64,000 bases of DNA from contig OX596342.1 of the NCBI GenBank assembly GCA_951394405.1, positions 1,860,001 to 1,924,000 of the forward strand, read 5' to 3'. Positions 23,155 to 35,600 of the stretch are shown piece after piece. The notes beneath the pieces are model-generated. The model made no database searches. It had not been told where the DNA came from and saw only the letters and a program-made list of their open reading frames with translations. How positions within the stretch are numbered: the first letter of the stretch is position 1; the number at the start of each line of letters is the position of its first letter. The DNA comes from Coprinellus micaceus (taxonomy: Eukaryota > Basidiomycota > Agaricomycetes > Agaricales > Psathyrellaceae). The translations under genes and the position numbers were made by a program.

Positions 23155-24418
23155 CTAGAAAGTCTCCCGCAAGGGCGTGGACCCATACGACCTCACTTTC
23201 CTTCCCCACTTCCCTGGGCTGATATTCAGCGGGATATACTCGTCCAGGTTGTTCCCGTTCCACTCCTCTCCATCAAGTTGAGACTCGTAGGTGCCCGACC
23301 CGTTCACGAAATCTTCCTGCAACCCCATGTCCTCCTCTGCCCATTGCACCAGCCGGCTGTCTCCTTGACGGAACGTGAATGGTAGGTGCAGCGACGCCGG
23401 AAGGAGTGACCCTAGCGCCTGCTTGAGAGGACCGAGAGCCTTGGCCCCTTTCGATCCTGCTGAAAGCAAGCTTGACAGAAGGGAGCGTATTTTTTGTAAG
23501 ACCAAGTATCGAGCCCTTGGAGACGAGGCTAGAACCAGTGAGAAGGTGATCGCAAATCTGTGTGTTGTCGAAGACCAATTAGATTATGCTCTTCGGTGCA
23601 GTTGGCAGGACTCACGCGAATACCCCAAGGAACCCAGCAGTCCACTTCCTAGAAGTCCTCCAGCTCGGCCTGTGAGGCTTAAGAAGGCCAGTGTCTCCCT
23701 CTGGGCGTGGGTCGCCATTCTCGTCTGGGAAATTCGATTCTTCCTCCACTATTGATATTCTCCCAGCCTCTGTGAGGCTGCTTCCCTTCGCTGTGGGGCA
23801 CGCATGTCGGGTTCTCCAGAGGAAAGCATATCCCCCTTCGACGTTTGTTGAGTAGGAAAGGGAGCCGAGGTTGGGGAGGGAGGTATCACAGATAAAGGAT
23901 ATCGTCGAAGGGGAGCTATCTGCGCCTCTGGGGACATAGAGCAAATTAAGCGCCTGGTGATTATCTACTAAATGGTGAGTGGCGGTAACGTCGACTCAAG
24001 TAATGGACATACCATCCCACAGGCAAGTGCACGGCCGCTTCCGACCCTTTACGGTCTTATACTGCAAGCTCCCAGACCCTAGCGTCAGAGCGATCCTCAC
24101 TGGGGTTCGCTCAACGCCCCCCTCCTCTTCCTCGTCCCCCCGCACTGCTGCCGACGCTGATGGAGATGATGCCGTCGATGATGCCGCCTGCCCCGCCGCC
24201 GGATACCGCTCCTCTACAGCGTATGCTTGACGACCAACCAATGGGCACAGATTGAAGGTACGGTCCGCAACTTCAAAGGTACATGAAGCCAGGACATGTC
24301 TACCGGGTGCTGGTTTCGCGGCACCGTTATCGCGAGGAAGGGAGAGGACGTAGGGGAGGAAGAGGGTTATCAAAAGGGATGGAAGTCCTTTCGAGGCTAT
24401 GTGGAGCAGCGAGAGCAT
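23155..24418 (-). CDS. ATG27: Atg27-like type I membrane protein
   Basis: Autophagy-related membrane protein that cycles between Golgi, vacuole and Atg9 vesicles in yeast. It starts at 24418 with a signal peptide (LLITLFLPYVLS region). The luminal mannose-6-phosphate-receptor-like part follows: CTFEVADRTFNLCPLVGR, a Ser/acidic insert, RIALTLGSGSLQY, then after an intron (about 23954-24007) ISFICDTSLPNLG and WRTRHACPTA. A second intron (about 23562-23616) joins WTAGFLGVFA to FAITFSLVLASSPRARYLVL, forming one transmembrane helix. The cytoplasmic tail carries DEYIPL, a possible tyrosine-based sorting signal. The first 52 codons of the longer open frame upstream of 24418 lack signal-peptide character. 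The sequence is divergent, so the call rests on architecture plus the cysteine pattern. Confidence 0.72.
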
Positions 24419-25339
24419 CTTGGACTCGCCCTTGGCTGCTGCGATTATGCCTCCAGGGTCAAGGGTAAGATCTTGAGGACGACGATGATCAAGGGCGCTA
24501 AGGTGCGCAGGACGTCGAGAAAATCTTATGAAAGGAGTAGGAAACGTTCTGAGGCAACGAGGCAATATCCCCACCAGAGAAGTATGTAGTGTCGATTAAG
24601 GATGATCACACAGCCCAGAACCATGACACAATCTCCTTGAAAGGGGGAACTCTCACTGATGCTCCGAGAAGCTCCCTTGGCCGTGGCACGTTCTGCGGAC
24701 ATAGAAAGCAAATTCATTCCACGAACACATGCCGTGCCCACCTTGAACGCCGAGGTGGTCACCAGACCTCCACTGGGTTGAGGGCATTGAACATTCCGAC
24801 TGTGCTCAGTTCTTCACTGGGATTAGACTTGTTCCTTCTCATTGAATAGGTCGTACAAGGGGAGCGACCTTGGCCAACTGGAGGAAGGGAACCGAGCAGC
24901 AGGCATACCCGTGCATGAAATGACTTCTGATTCCTGGACTATGTTACATTTTTTGGCCGGCTGAGAACATCCGGCCCACAGAATTCTACAGCCTTTAAAT
25001 TGCATAGGGAGGTCAGTAATCGAAGGACGTAGATCACCGGTCGGATAACAAGTAATCGCACCTTCTCGGCGTCATGGCTCTGTACCTGAACCTGTCAGGT
25101 TTAGAGAGAGCGCCCTGTCCTTGAGTCCACTGTCGTCGTCTGGTCATACGGGCCAGGAGGTGACCGGTCCTCCTCGTGCTTGACCAAAGTTTGAATCGAC
25201 ACTGCGACGCCGTTGGAGTTTACGCCTGGGACAGAGACCTAGATATCATCCGGACTACAGTTTGGCAAAGATTAACGGGACGGGCTATCACGAGAGGCGT
25301 ACCTTTTCTGACATGGCCGAGCCGGGAACCGATTCGAGA
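24419..25339. other. Intergenic, no supported gene
   Basis: Short frames only between two minus-strand genes. Confidence 0.5.
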
Positions 25340-27066
25340 TCATAGCGTCGCTGGTAACTTTGGGATATGTCGGAGAGGTGGATGGAGACAGGGTCCCTCA
25401 TCTTGTCTCTCATATCCTGTCTTGCGTTCAGCCTGGTGCGGGATCGTGAGGGCTAGATCAGCCGGAAGATTGGAGAGCGACGTACGTTGCGAGGTATGAA
25501 TTAAGATACACTAAGGACGCCGTCATTCAAGTTCGATGTTCGGCCTACTAGTCAGCTAAAGGGACTCACGTTTGCTTAGGAGTAAGTAGAAGCCTGCGCA
25601 ATGTCAAGATCGTGGAAAACACCTAGGTAGCACGGGCGGACACGCACCCAAGAAGATGAAGTTGTTCGGCATCACGATATATGCAATCATCCCGGCGGCA
25701 GCATCAAGCCTGCAGCGTAGTTGAGTATGCACGGAGTGGCACAATCGGTATCCAGGTAAACTTACGCGACGATGAGGCCAGTATTAACAGTGTACATAAC
25801 CAGGACTCGGATCATGGAGTCGGTCCTGACAGACAGTGAGTTGTGTGTACCCGAGTAATATGACAATGATCCAACGCTCACTTCTTGAATCCAGTTCTCG
25901 AACGCCGGAGCAACCAACAGAGAGCAAGGGCTACGCTCAAGTCGCTCCCTGTGCCGAAGGCGAAGGTGATGTACATCAGGTTCTACAGTACCCTGGGTGA
26001 GCAGGGGCACCCGACGAGTCGTGTGGTCAGACCTCACCGAAAGTGTATCCAACTCGAGGTACGTCTTCAATTGGAATGCTTTGGCGGTGATAACTGGAAG
26101 CCAAATGAGCGATTGTGACGCGACTTAGAGATGGGATATTCGTACTGGTACCAGTCACTGTCACCCGAATGTGCAGAACCCCCATCAGTATAAGGACAGA
26201 CTGAGGAGGGAATAGGACTACCTAGGTCACCGAGGGAGACGAACATCTGTCGACGGGTTACTAGGCACGTCGGACGGACATGACGATGTAAGGCTTACGA
26301 TCCCTCCAGTGAGTACTAGACTTCCCTTGCTGACTGCACCCAGAATGAGCGATGTAAGCACGGAACGTGGGTACAATGGTCGGCACGTACGTCTGTAGAT
26401 ACGCTGCGCAAACATCGTGCGAATAGCGAAGTTGGAGAAGGCCTGCAGGCATCTCAGTTTACGGCTTCCGTCACGTAGACTGAACTCACAGTAACAAATA
26501 CGTGGATCTTTGAGCCGTGTCAATGACGAAACAGACTCGAACGTTTGGTGGCACGTACGATCACACTCCTACAGCAGGGTCAATGGCGAACAGGGGATGG
26601 GTGGAATTGCGTCTCACCAAATGGGAACCATAAGAGCCATTGGCTTTAGGTAATTCGATACCGTGTAGTGGTAGATGAAGTGAATATTGAGAGATGAGTC
26701 GAAGGTATCGAGGATCCTATTGGAGAGGTGGGCGGTGAGTTTTCAATCACTGCATCATGAGAGATGACGTCTATACTCACCACAAGAAGGCAATCTGCAT
26801 GTTCAGAACGTGAGATAACGCGTCCTGGAGTGTATGGCGAGTAAACCTACCAAAATCTGGATAATGCGACGATCCTTCCTTGGTCGAGTGAAGTACGTGT
26901 ACGTTTGGACGCAAGTTATACCCCAGAGGCTGTCCCCGAGTGAGCGAGTTTCCTTGCGACACGAGGGTGATTGAGCCTACGCCATAGCAAACATCCCGCC
27001 CAGGAGCAACGCGCCAAGAGTGTTGTCGAACTTCATAGGCATGCTGAGCCCGGGTGTTGAGGCCAT
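25340..27066 (-). CDS. DUF6534 family multi-pass membrane protein
   Basis: Agaricomycete family of seven-helix-like membrane proteins of unknown function. The gene is broken into many short exons, so no long frame marks it. Diagnostic pieces run in order: start MASTPGLSMPMKFDNTLGAL followed by LLGGMF; QTYTYFTRPRKDRRIIQIL; IAFLWILDTFDSSLNIHFIY, then HYTVSNYLKPMALMVPIW; FSNFAIRTMFAQRIYR; TSLILGAVSKGSLVLTGGI; then DSMIRVLVMYTVNTGLIVA and AAGMIAYIVMPNNFIFLG. The ending joins FYLLLSK to LYLNSYLATL across a small intron. Most junctions have clear GT and AG signals, but the middle exons and the last intron (about 25454-25485) are approximate. The most likely stop is at 25340. Function unknown. Confidence 0.72.
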
Positions 27067-30000
27067 GCTGCGCAAGTTAGTGCAAGAGGGAAGATCTTTT
27101 GAAAACGAAGGAGAGGCGCGTCCAGTTGAATGGGTTGAGGGAACGGAATGAGTGTGAGACGACTAGAAGGAGGGGGGCCGTAAACCAACCAACCTGAACC
27201 GGGGGTCGAGGGTCATAATATACCTTCGATTCCGATCCGCTAACTTCTCAGGTCCCCTTCATGTGTCAGGAAGGTGCTTCCAATCGCAAGAAAGGAAAAT
27301 CTCTGGGTGTCCAGGCAATTGAAAGCGAGATGGGGTATCCACTACGAAACCTCCGCGTTATGGACTGTTATGGAGCATCGCTCCGAGCCGCTGCCGATAA
27401 GAACCGAACCTTAATCGTCCGATGTAGTCGTTCGTAGCTGTCCACTCTTGTTGAGCTCCCCGCTCTATCGGAAACTGGTTCGTGGCCCCAGTTAGACATT
27501 AAGAGCAAGGTCAGTGACAATGGCGGCAAGTTAGCACGCTATCCACGTCCTTTGAGGGTGCGCTAGATGATAACGTGCCACGGTGGCCTAGTATCGCGTG
27601 ATAGTGGGTGCCTCGTCAATGTCGATAGCACATATTCAGGAAAGGAGCGTACTTACGAGAGTATCAGCGCCAGATCTGACGGATGAAAGACTGATAGATC
27701 CCGTTGGCATGGGACAATGTGGGCGTAAACACCCGCCCAGATACCCCAATGCTGAGGTATGCTGTACTCGCAAAACTTTCCTGCTCTTCTCTACTGATGA
27801 ATTGTTCAGCAGGCCTAGCTTCGGCTCAAAATATTAAGTTCTGTCGGTAGAATATCAAGCCAATGTGGGCAAGAATATTTGAAGATTGTGGTTGAGTGAA
27901 AAGAAGCGCCCAAGCGAGCAGCGCTTCGGACTTCCAATGCCGCCAATTGACTTATCGGAGATAGAACTTGGGCTCCGACTCAAGGTGCCGACCCCTGCCG
28001 GTGGACCCATCAATTTTTGAGTGGCCCTCCACTTTCTCCTCTTCCTCATTTATTCCAGCCCCACCCCCGAAACCCCCAAAAAGACACGGTCCTTCCACAC
28101 TAACAACGTATTAGGCTGTGGACATGTTCTATGGAAGATCAGAAACAAAGGCCAAGTATGTAACACCTTTTTGTATGGCTTGCCACTTTTCCCGCATCGA
28201 TCGTCACTTCACCCTTTTCAATTATAGGATGCGAAGTCTCTTTTTGGCCCTGTACCCTGTGCCTTGGTCTTACTTCGACTGGGCCACACGCCAACTCGTA
28301 CCTCCTACCTTTCAAAAAGTAGGTAGCGTACATCCCGGCTAGTCTTACGTGTTGTCCACACACCCAGGTTGGAACACGCCTCTATTTCCCCGAAACTCGC
28401 TCCACTACTCGCACGCGGGATTCGCTGCTCCTCAGCTCTTCCGCCCAGGGATATTGCACGATACTTGGTTACTCTGGGTTGCTCGGGGTGTTGGATCCAC
28501 CTTGGGGTCTTTCGCTCTGATAATATCCTTGGTGACTTCACACAGAACCTTTGAGCGGACATAACGCGATTTACATCCTCCCAACACGAGCGTCCACTTC
28601 ATCATTGGGTGATGAGAAACCCGGTCCTACCTGGCTCGGGGCTCCTCCCACTCATCGATCTGCGCACAAACTTCCTTTCATTTGCGGCCAAGAATCGAGA
28701 ATGCAACATATCTGGCCGGCCCTTCCAACAGTTCACAACTCTGGCGGTGCCGTCACCCACCACTCGGAACGAACGATCTTCCACACCTAGACAAGGAACG
28801 ACTCTCAGGACACACCTTCCGTTGGGCTCAACGGCGTAGCGCCAAGATACATTCCTCGGAAACCCACGGCACCCCGCTAAAGCTGGCCAACGGAAATCTC
28901 ACAGAATGTCCGTAGAGCCAGGAATCACTTCTCGAGTCACCCACCATGCCCTCACACTCCACGAGCGCTTCTGAAAGGGGGCTTCTAGTCTGCGAGGGAT
29001 ATGGGCGCTGCTGCCTTCTTCTGCGGCCTACCGATTTCACTTTAGCCTGCCTTGGGTGCCTGTTCTAAAATAGGCCCGAACCTCGGTGTCTTGCCCTCAA
29101 GCGTCCTTCATTTGAGGCATTGTATCTCCCTCTGCTTGACCCCCAATCTATCCGTGTTATGTTACGTGGGGCGGAAAACTTGTGTTCGGCGACTCCACGA
29201 CTTGGGGACGGGCTGAACATCCGCCACACCTTTTGGGCTAGGTGCAGACTTGAACGAAATATCCTGATTAGCTCTCTCTCCATCTTGTGCCCCCTTGCGA
29301 CCCCGTTCCACTGACCAACCGAAAAGTGACACGGGCCCCCATTATCCCCCGGCGAGCTACACATTCCCTGACCCGTCTCTTGTGCTCCGCCGCCCTCTCT
29401 CCGCTTCCCCTCAATTAGACGCCCTCGTGACTCGGACCCCCATATCTTGATTGACGGTACCACTGCCACCCGATGCGTCCCTGATAGGCTAAACTGCCTA
29501 ACAACAAGTCGAACCTCGAGCCACCGATCTCCTTCCATGCTCCATGTACACCGGCCCCTCGAGAATGGCATCCTCAGAACGCCACTAATACACATATAGA
29601 AGGGCGACCTCCACACACACGCTCCGAATCGGGGCTTGGTCCTTCAAAAAAAAAATCGGTCTCTCTAGCTGGGATGTCCCTCGATGCCTAAGCAGAACCT
29701 GGGACCGGCTGTCTGTGGGACTGTCCTTTCTCTTGTTTCTCACTGGATTCACCGCACTGGGCACACGTCATGTCCTCGAAACATTCAATGGTTCCGGTCA
29801 AGCCGCTAACTAATCGAAATGTAGACTAATCAAGCTATAGTGAATGCAATCTCAGGGTAAACAGTGTAATGGCTGAAACAGAGAAGAAATGCGAGTGGGA
29901 TACACGGAAGAAGACGAAGGAGACGAGGCGCTGCAAAAGCCTATAAGTGAGAATCCGGACAAAATGCGTCGATACGATGGGGAACCCGAAGCGGAGATGA

Positions 30001-30330
30001 GCGAGATAAGGTTAGAGGGGCCGGGCGGGGAAGGTATGCGTATGGGAGCGGGAGTGAGAGTGCGAAATGAGCGGTCGGACGACTGTCGTCCAATGGTGCG
30101 CGTACAGAGAAGGGGATGAAGATATAAGCCGTTGGAGGTGGTAGTGAGTGTGTGGTTGGCTCGCCACGCTAGGTGGCGGCCAAGTTTAGGTGGAAACGAA
30201 CAGTCGACCAATATCGACGAAGAATGGGCTGAATACTGTCCAGGTATCCAGTAGTTGGTGATCTAGCGATCCAAACGCGTACCTCTGCCAGGTGCGTAAT
30301 CCTTTCCGTACCACATTGTCCAAAACTGCC
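27067..30330. other. Gene-poor stretch, no supported gene
   Basis: About 3.2 kb with only unconnected short frames. The longest (29065-29616, minus, 183 codons) has no family features. A short A-run occurs at about 29648. No repeat or transposon signature is visible by eye. Confidence 0.45.
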
Positions 30331-32685
30331 TCAAAGATTGTGCTGCCGGATGAGTTTCAGGGCCTTCTCCGACCGTGGCCTCATGTCACAGCCGAAGGGG
30401 TTGGGTGTCCTGTGTATGGGGTCAACACAGGCCAGGGTTCACGCAGTGCACCGCAACTCACCTGAAAATGGGGTTTTCAAAGACCACCTTAGGTTCGATG
30501 ACGTTGCCGGCATCGTCAACGGGCTTGCGGATATCGAGAGTTGCAAGCATGCTTGAAATCAGGAGCCATAGCGAAGAATCGACGAGTTTGTTCCCGGGGC
30601 ATTGCCTGTCGTCCAAGGTGAGCCATTTCCGGATTCATCGCAGTGAGCCAAACTCCAACTAACCTTCGTCCGAAGCCAAACACGAAGTTCCTAGGGTCCC
30701 GCTTCCGCCTGGTTTCATCGTCGACTTCCTCCATGAAGCGATCCGGGTTGAACGTCTCGGGATCGGGGTACAGGCCTTCGTTGCGGCACATTGCCCTAGC
30801 CGAGGGTTAGACTGCGGGCTAACACAAGCCTGTTAAAAGGACGTACCAAATGTTTCCGAAGATCAGGCTGCCCTTGGGGATAAACTGGCCTTTGTAAATA
30901 TCGTCTTCCATCAAGCGGTGCGGCAAGTCTAGTTTAGAACGTAGGTTAGTCGTCGGCCCCACTAGTCCGCGAGCTGAGACTACTTACTGAGAGGCACAGG
31001 TACACCCCATCGCCACGTTTCCTCGATAATGGCGTCGACTAGTGAGCTATAAGTATGGTCTACGGGTATAGCGCATAGAGGGGACCCACTGTAAGGGAGA
31101 GACACACGATCCTCGAAGGTAGGGAGTCTGTCCTGTCCGACAACAGCGTCGATCTCCTTCTGGGCCTTCTTCAACACCTCGGGGTGATCCATCATAGCGA
31201 GGAGGAAGTGCGACACAGCGGTGATAGTCTGCAATGCAGCGAAAATCGTTCTGATTTAGTTCAGAACCACCATAAATTCCAGGGGGACTCACCGTGTCAA
31301 TGCTTGCAGAGTACATCGAGTTGGCCGTCCATTTGAGGTCGAACTCAAAGTTTTCCGAGGATTTAACGAAGGTCTCGTCCTCCATGAGCGTCGAGCAGAA
31401 CGAATGTTTTGACGAGCCCGATTTCTAGGTTAAATCCATCCCGCTTTAGTTTATATTCAAATACGACTCAAGAAACAAGATCAAACTTACGATGCTATTC
31501 TTGACGTATTCGAAGGGACCGTCGACGAAGTCTTCCATCTGCTTCTTCCAACCCCTTGCCTTTCGCTTGAAGCTCATCCCGGGCAATCCTTCTGCCCATC
31601 TGGGAATGTGCTGCAGCCAAGGAAGGAGATCCACGAGCCAGACACCGCCCGCGCTCGCAATTTCGTTCGCGAGAACGCCGACGGCATCCTCAGCCATGGC
31701 CAAGAAACTATCGTCATTAGACGTGACTTCGTAACCATAGACGACGTCCAACGTCAATGAACCCCCATATCTCCGTACATGTGCGAGATAATCGGCAGGG
31801 GAGGCGACGAGGTGGCTCAAGAATGTAGTGGTCGCAGTTTTCATCAGGGGATAGTAGTCGGGGATGCGAGGCAGGGCAAACGCCTTGTGCATTAGGCGAC
31901 GCTGGCGCTTCGATTGCTCGCCGTAGGGCGTGAAGGCGACCTAAGGAGACGGACAAGAAATTAATCGGAGCATTTCTTCTCTTGGTATAGTGCTCTCACC
32001 ATATTCTTGCAGTTGCATCTATCGAGACAGGCAGTTTTGATCAGGACGAATCCCACGGAGCGGATGCGGGGGGGCTTACAGATCGCAGACCATCGTGAAC
32101 TGGGGCTTGTCCGAGTAGATTGAGCCTCGCTTGTCGAGTAGGTCCGAGGCAGCCTCAGGGCTGTTAACGAAAACAAGCCCCTGGCCAAAAATGTGGAGAT
32201 AAACGAGCTCGCCTGTCAGCCGGGTCGCAATCAGCCCTCTGTCATACATGGGAGGCAGGGCGAGGCCAAGACTCGTGTTTCACCGATACCGAACAGAAGG
32301 CGATGGTGAATGGCAACCTCCTACGCACGACATCTCGGTCGTGTGGTACGTCGCTTTTATGGGGGATAGTTGCGGGAGGTCGCATGGCCTCGAGGTGAGA
32401 AATTGAGGTCCACACAGGCCGTTCCAACAGGTGCGAAAACAAATCGAAATTTCTTCGGGCGAGGATTCCAAAATGACACTCACCATATTGCTTCGCCCAG
32501 TTCATCGCAGGTAACCACAACTCCTTCGCTTGGAGGTCGCGCACATTTCCCAGGACTGGTACTGGCTTCGGACCAGGAGGCAGGTGTTTATTCCCCGCGT
32601 TAGCTTTAAGCTTGCGGAAGTAGATGATAGAGGCCACTAGAAGGCACCCCAGGCCAGTGAAGAGGGACGTGTTGGTGGTCGGCAT
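30331..32685 (-). CDS. Cytochrome P450 monooxygenase, intact
   Basis: Membrane-anchored haem monooxygenase of the type abundant in Agaricomycetes. The N-terminal anchor (LFTGLGCLLVASIIYF) precedes the proline hinge LPPGPKPVPVLGN. Spliced exons then give LVYLHIFGQGLVFVNSPEAA, YSDKPQFTMVCDL, KNMVAFTPYGEQSKRQRRLM, DVVYGYEV, the helix I region with SASIDT, the ExxR motif EETWR, FNPDRF, and the haem loop FGFGRRQCPG, which is split by an intron. The end reads FRTPNPFGCDMRPRSEKALK. The stop is at 30331-30333. The first intron is unusually long (about 260 nt, 32220-32483). Helix I reads A-S-I-D-T instead of A-G-x-D/E-T; the acid and threonine are kept. The substrate cannot be predicted. Confidence 0.9.
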
Positions 32686-35600
32686 AGTTTGGGAAGGATA
32701 AGAGAACTACGGTGTCCTTCTCGTGGTCGGACGCCGTGGTGATGGGGAAGGAAACCTAAGCGAGGTGAGCGGGATCGACGTGGCACCACGGCGAGCACAT
32801 ACCTGACCTCGACGTCAAAGACCTCGACGGGGCGGGTTGCTGCAGGGACGGGGCGAAGGAGAAGGAAAAAGAAAGTGGATGGGGGAGAAGGGGAGGCGGG
32901 GTCTTAAGGGAAAGGGAATTGGCGCGTATCGCGAAGGAGACTAACTTTTGAATAAGAAGGGAAGCCTGGCGGTGGGGCTGAATTATTAACGCGATCAATA
33001 GCCCGGGGAGATTAACCCAATACATATCGCCAGATTCGCCACCAACAAATCCGGAAACAGAAAACTGAGATTTCCCCTCTCAACGGCCTCGTGTCAAAAT
33101 TCCCTTTTATAGACAAACAAGCTCCCTAAATGGTCCGCAACGGCGTAGCGGCCGGCACAGTCCGGGCGCCGCGCGGCAAGGAATTTGTGGCCTCCCCCTT
33201 GTCCTCTCCCTCCATCTACTCCAGCGGCAACAAAGATTCTCCAGAAATGAATGGCGGTTGTGGGGCAAAATTCAATTCAAAGTATTGAATACCCGGCCCC
33301 AGCGTGTCTTTCCGTCACCTCAAAGGCCGCTTTCTCAGCAACAGACTTCCCTGAGGATTTCGTACCTCCTGGCGACGATCTGGGCATCCTCGACATCTCT
33401 CACGCTATTGAGCGGCCTAAGTTCTCGGAATTGCCAAAACCAACCCTGTGTTTACCGAGGGTGCTTCGGGACCACGTAAACTACCCCCGTCGACATGAGA
33501 ACAGCGTCATTTCACACTCACATTCGCTTCCTCGTACCACTCTGGCCCTCTCTCTTATTCGTGCTCTGCACCATGGCCCAGACGGACATTCTAAGCTTGA
33601 GCGAGGATCCATCTGCGACTGGGAGCAGGCCATGATCTGCCAAACCTTGTTGTACATACGACCAGCCTCACGCAGGGTCAGAGGTACAGCCGGGATCAGA
33701 CTTAAAGTATGCACTTACACCGTAGCCTTTCTGTTGCCTCCTCTCCATCCGGTAAGTAATGATATATTTCAAATGCACTGACGTGCGAACCAGGGAACCA
33801 TGCAAATTCCGCCCTGTGTACGAAGAAGCGCGAGGTATCAGCGACGAAGAACCATGACCGCCCAACACCCGGTAGCGCTCGACTTCCTGGCTTCTAATAC
33901 CGCCAAATCACACATCACATTCCATATCGCCCAAGGACTCCTGCGGCTTGTTTGTAGTCGCGCCGAGAACGCACTTCTCGTATTCTTGAGCAGTCGCGAC
34001 TACGCCATATCATCGTCGTCATCACCTCATGGTACGCCGCTCTACCGGACCCTGGCGTTGAGACGATGGTTTGTATTGGGCCATACAATCCACTCTTTCT
34101 GATTGGGAACTCCTTCCATTCGCTAACTGACCCATTCGAGGCTAGCACAGTTCCCCGTCACATCCTTCAGCCCCTTGGCACGCCTGACAAGCCCTTGAAT
34201 GGATTGTTCGTCCTCGTCCAGGCAAAAACATCGAAGCGCGTATGGGATATCAACATTCAGGCCCGGCCACGAAGCAACGCTCTGATTACCCGGCCGGATA
34301 TCCCCATTATTCTTAGACTGTGCCTCTGACGCCCGTTTCTCCTGGCCCCCTTCCTCTAAACTGCAGGGCTCCGGGCAATGTTTTTGACAAAATGAACGTC
34401 CATAATCTTTCGGACCTCGGAAAACTTTCCATCTGCCAGCCTCGACGGCGAACGTCATCCGTATCTCCAGAGAGCAACTTGAAGAGCCCGTATCACGGAA
34501 ATCCCTGCCTTTTTATAGACCCCTTCGGGCAGCACCAGGATATCAACGGAGCTGAGCCACTGACGTTAGAGGTCCCTTAATTAAGCGAGGTGCCCTGCCA
34601 GCACCGTGACTCCTCTTTCAGCTAAATGTCCCACTTGCACGGACACTGCTCGCTCGCTCCAGCCACTAGGGTGGTTTGGTGCAACGGGAATCGAAGCTAG
34701 GCCCTCATTTGAAATTGGGGAACCTACACTTAGGCCCCTTCTCGTATTTCACCCACCCTTCTCGGAACTCGATGCGTAGCGTGTCGTACTCGCCAAAGTA
34801 CAGATCATGATTGTGGTAAGCGCGGAGCGACCACCCGGCCAGTCCCTTGCGGCACCGCTCGGCGTGCGCCCACACAAGCCCACTAGACGCCCACAAACCT
34901 CTGTCACTATGCCATTCGAGGCACACGTGGACCCGATGCCCCGCACCTTTGGAGGGTCTCGCCTTTGCCTATCTCTTACTGACACTTTCCTCTATAGCCT
35001 TGGCTCCCTCATGCACCCGCTCGTGACCCAAGGACCGAACGCCATCGTTTTGTTCGATAGCTTGGACGGAGACGGATGCTGAGCGCTGATCGGTGACCAG
35101 GGCCATCCCGAACGACCCATGACCCCATGGAGTGGACGTTTGAAACCTCATTCTTGCTTAGAAGTTTAGTCTTAGAGACGGCACCGACCATCAAGGATGC
35201 GATATGTGTGGACCTAGCTGGAGTCGGACAAGACAGGAGACCTGGTGAGTGGATGCTTGCTAACCAAGTTAAACATAGAACTTTGCAAATCTTTCAGCTG
35301 ACTGCCCCTGATCGGGCATCTCCCCGCGTCTAGCGCCTCCCAGTGGACTATCTGTGATGCTCCACTTCTCCGTTCCTTAACTCATTCCAGGGTGCAGCTT
35401 GCGGCGCGCTCAAACTGTACGTTGCCAATTCGAATGTGCACTTGGTAGTCACGAGCTTTCCATGTATGGATTCCTACCTCATATGCGAAGCATTCGTGCC
35501 TGTCAAGCACACTTGGCCAGAGCCTCCAAGTCGTCTAACCGCCAACGTTAGCGCCGGCTTCGGACGAAAGGGAGACCCTCCGAGTCTCTGGTACCTTTTT

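Noticed and set aside
29065..29616. 183-codon minus frame
   Set aside because: No family features, no supporting splice or promoter context, and composition that looks random.
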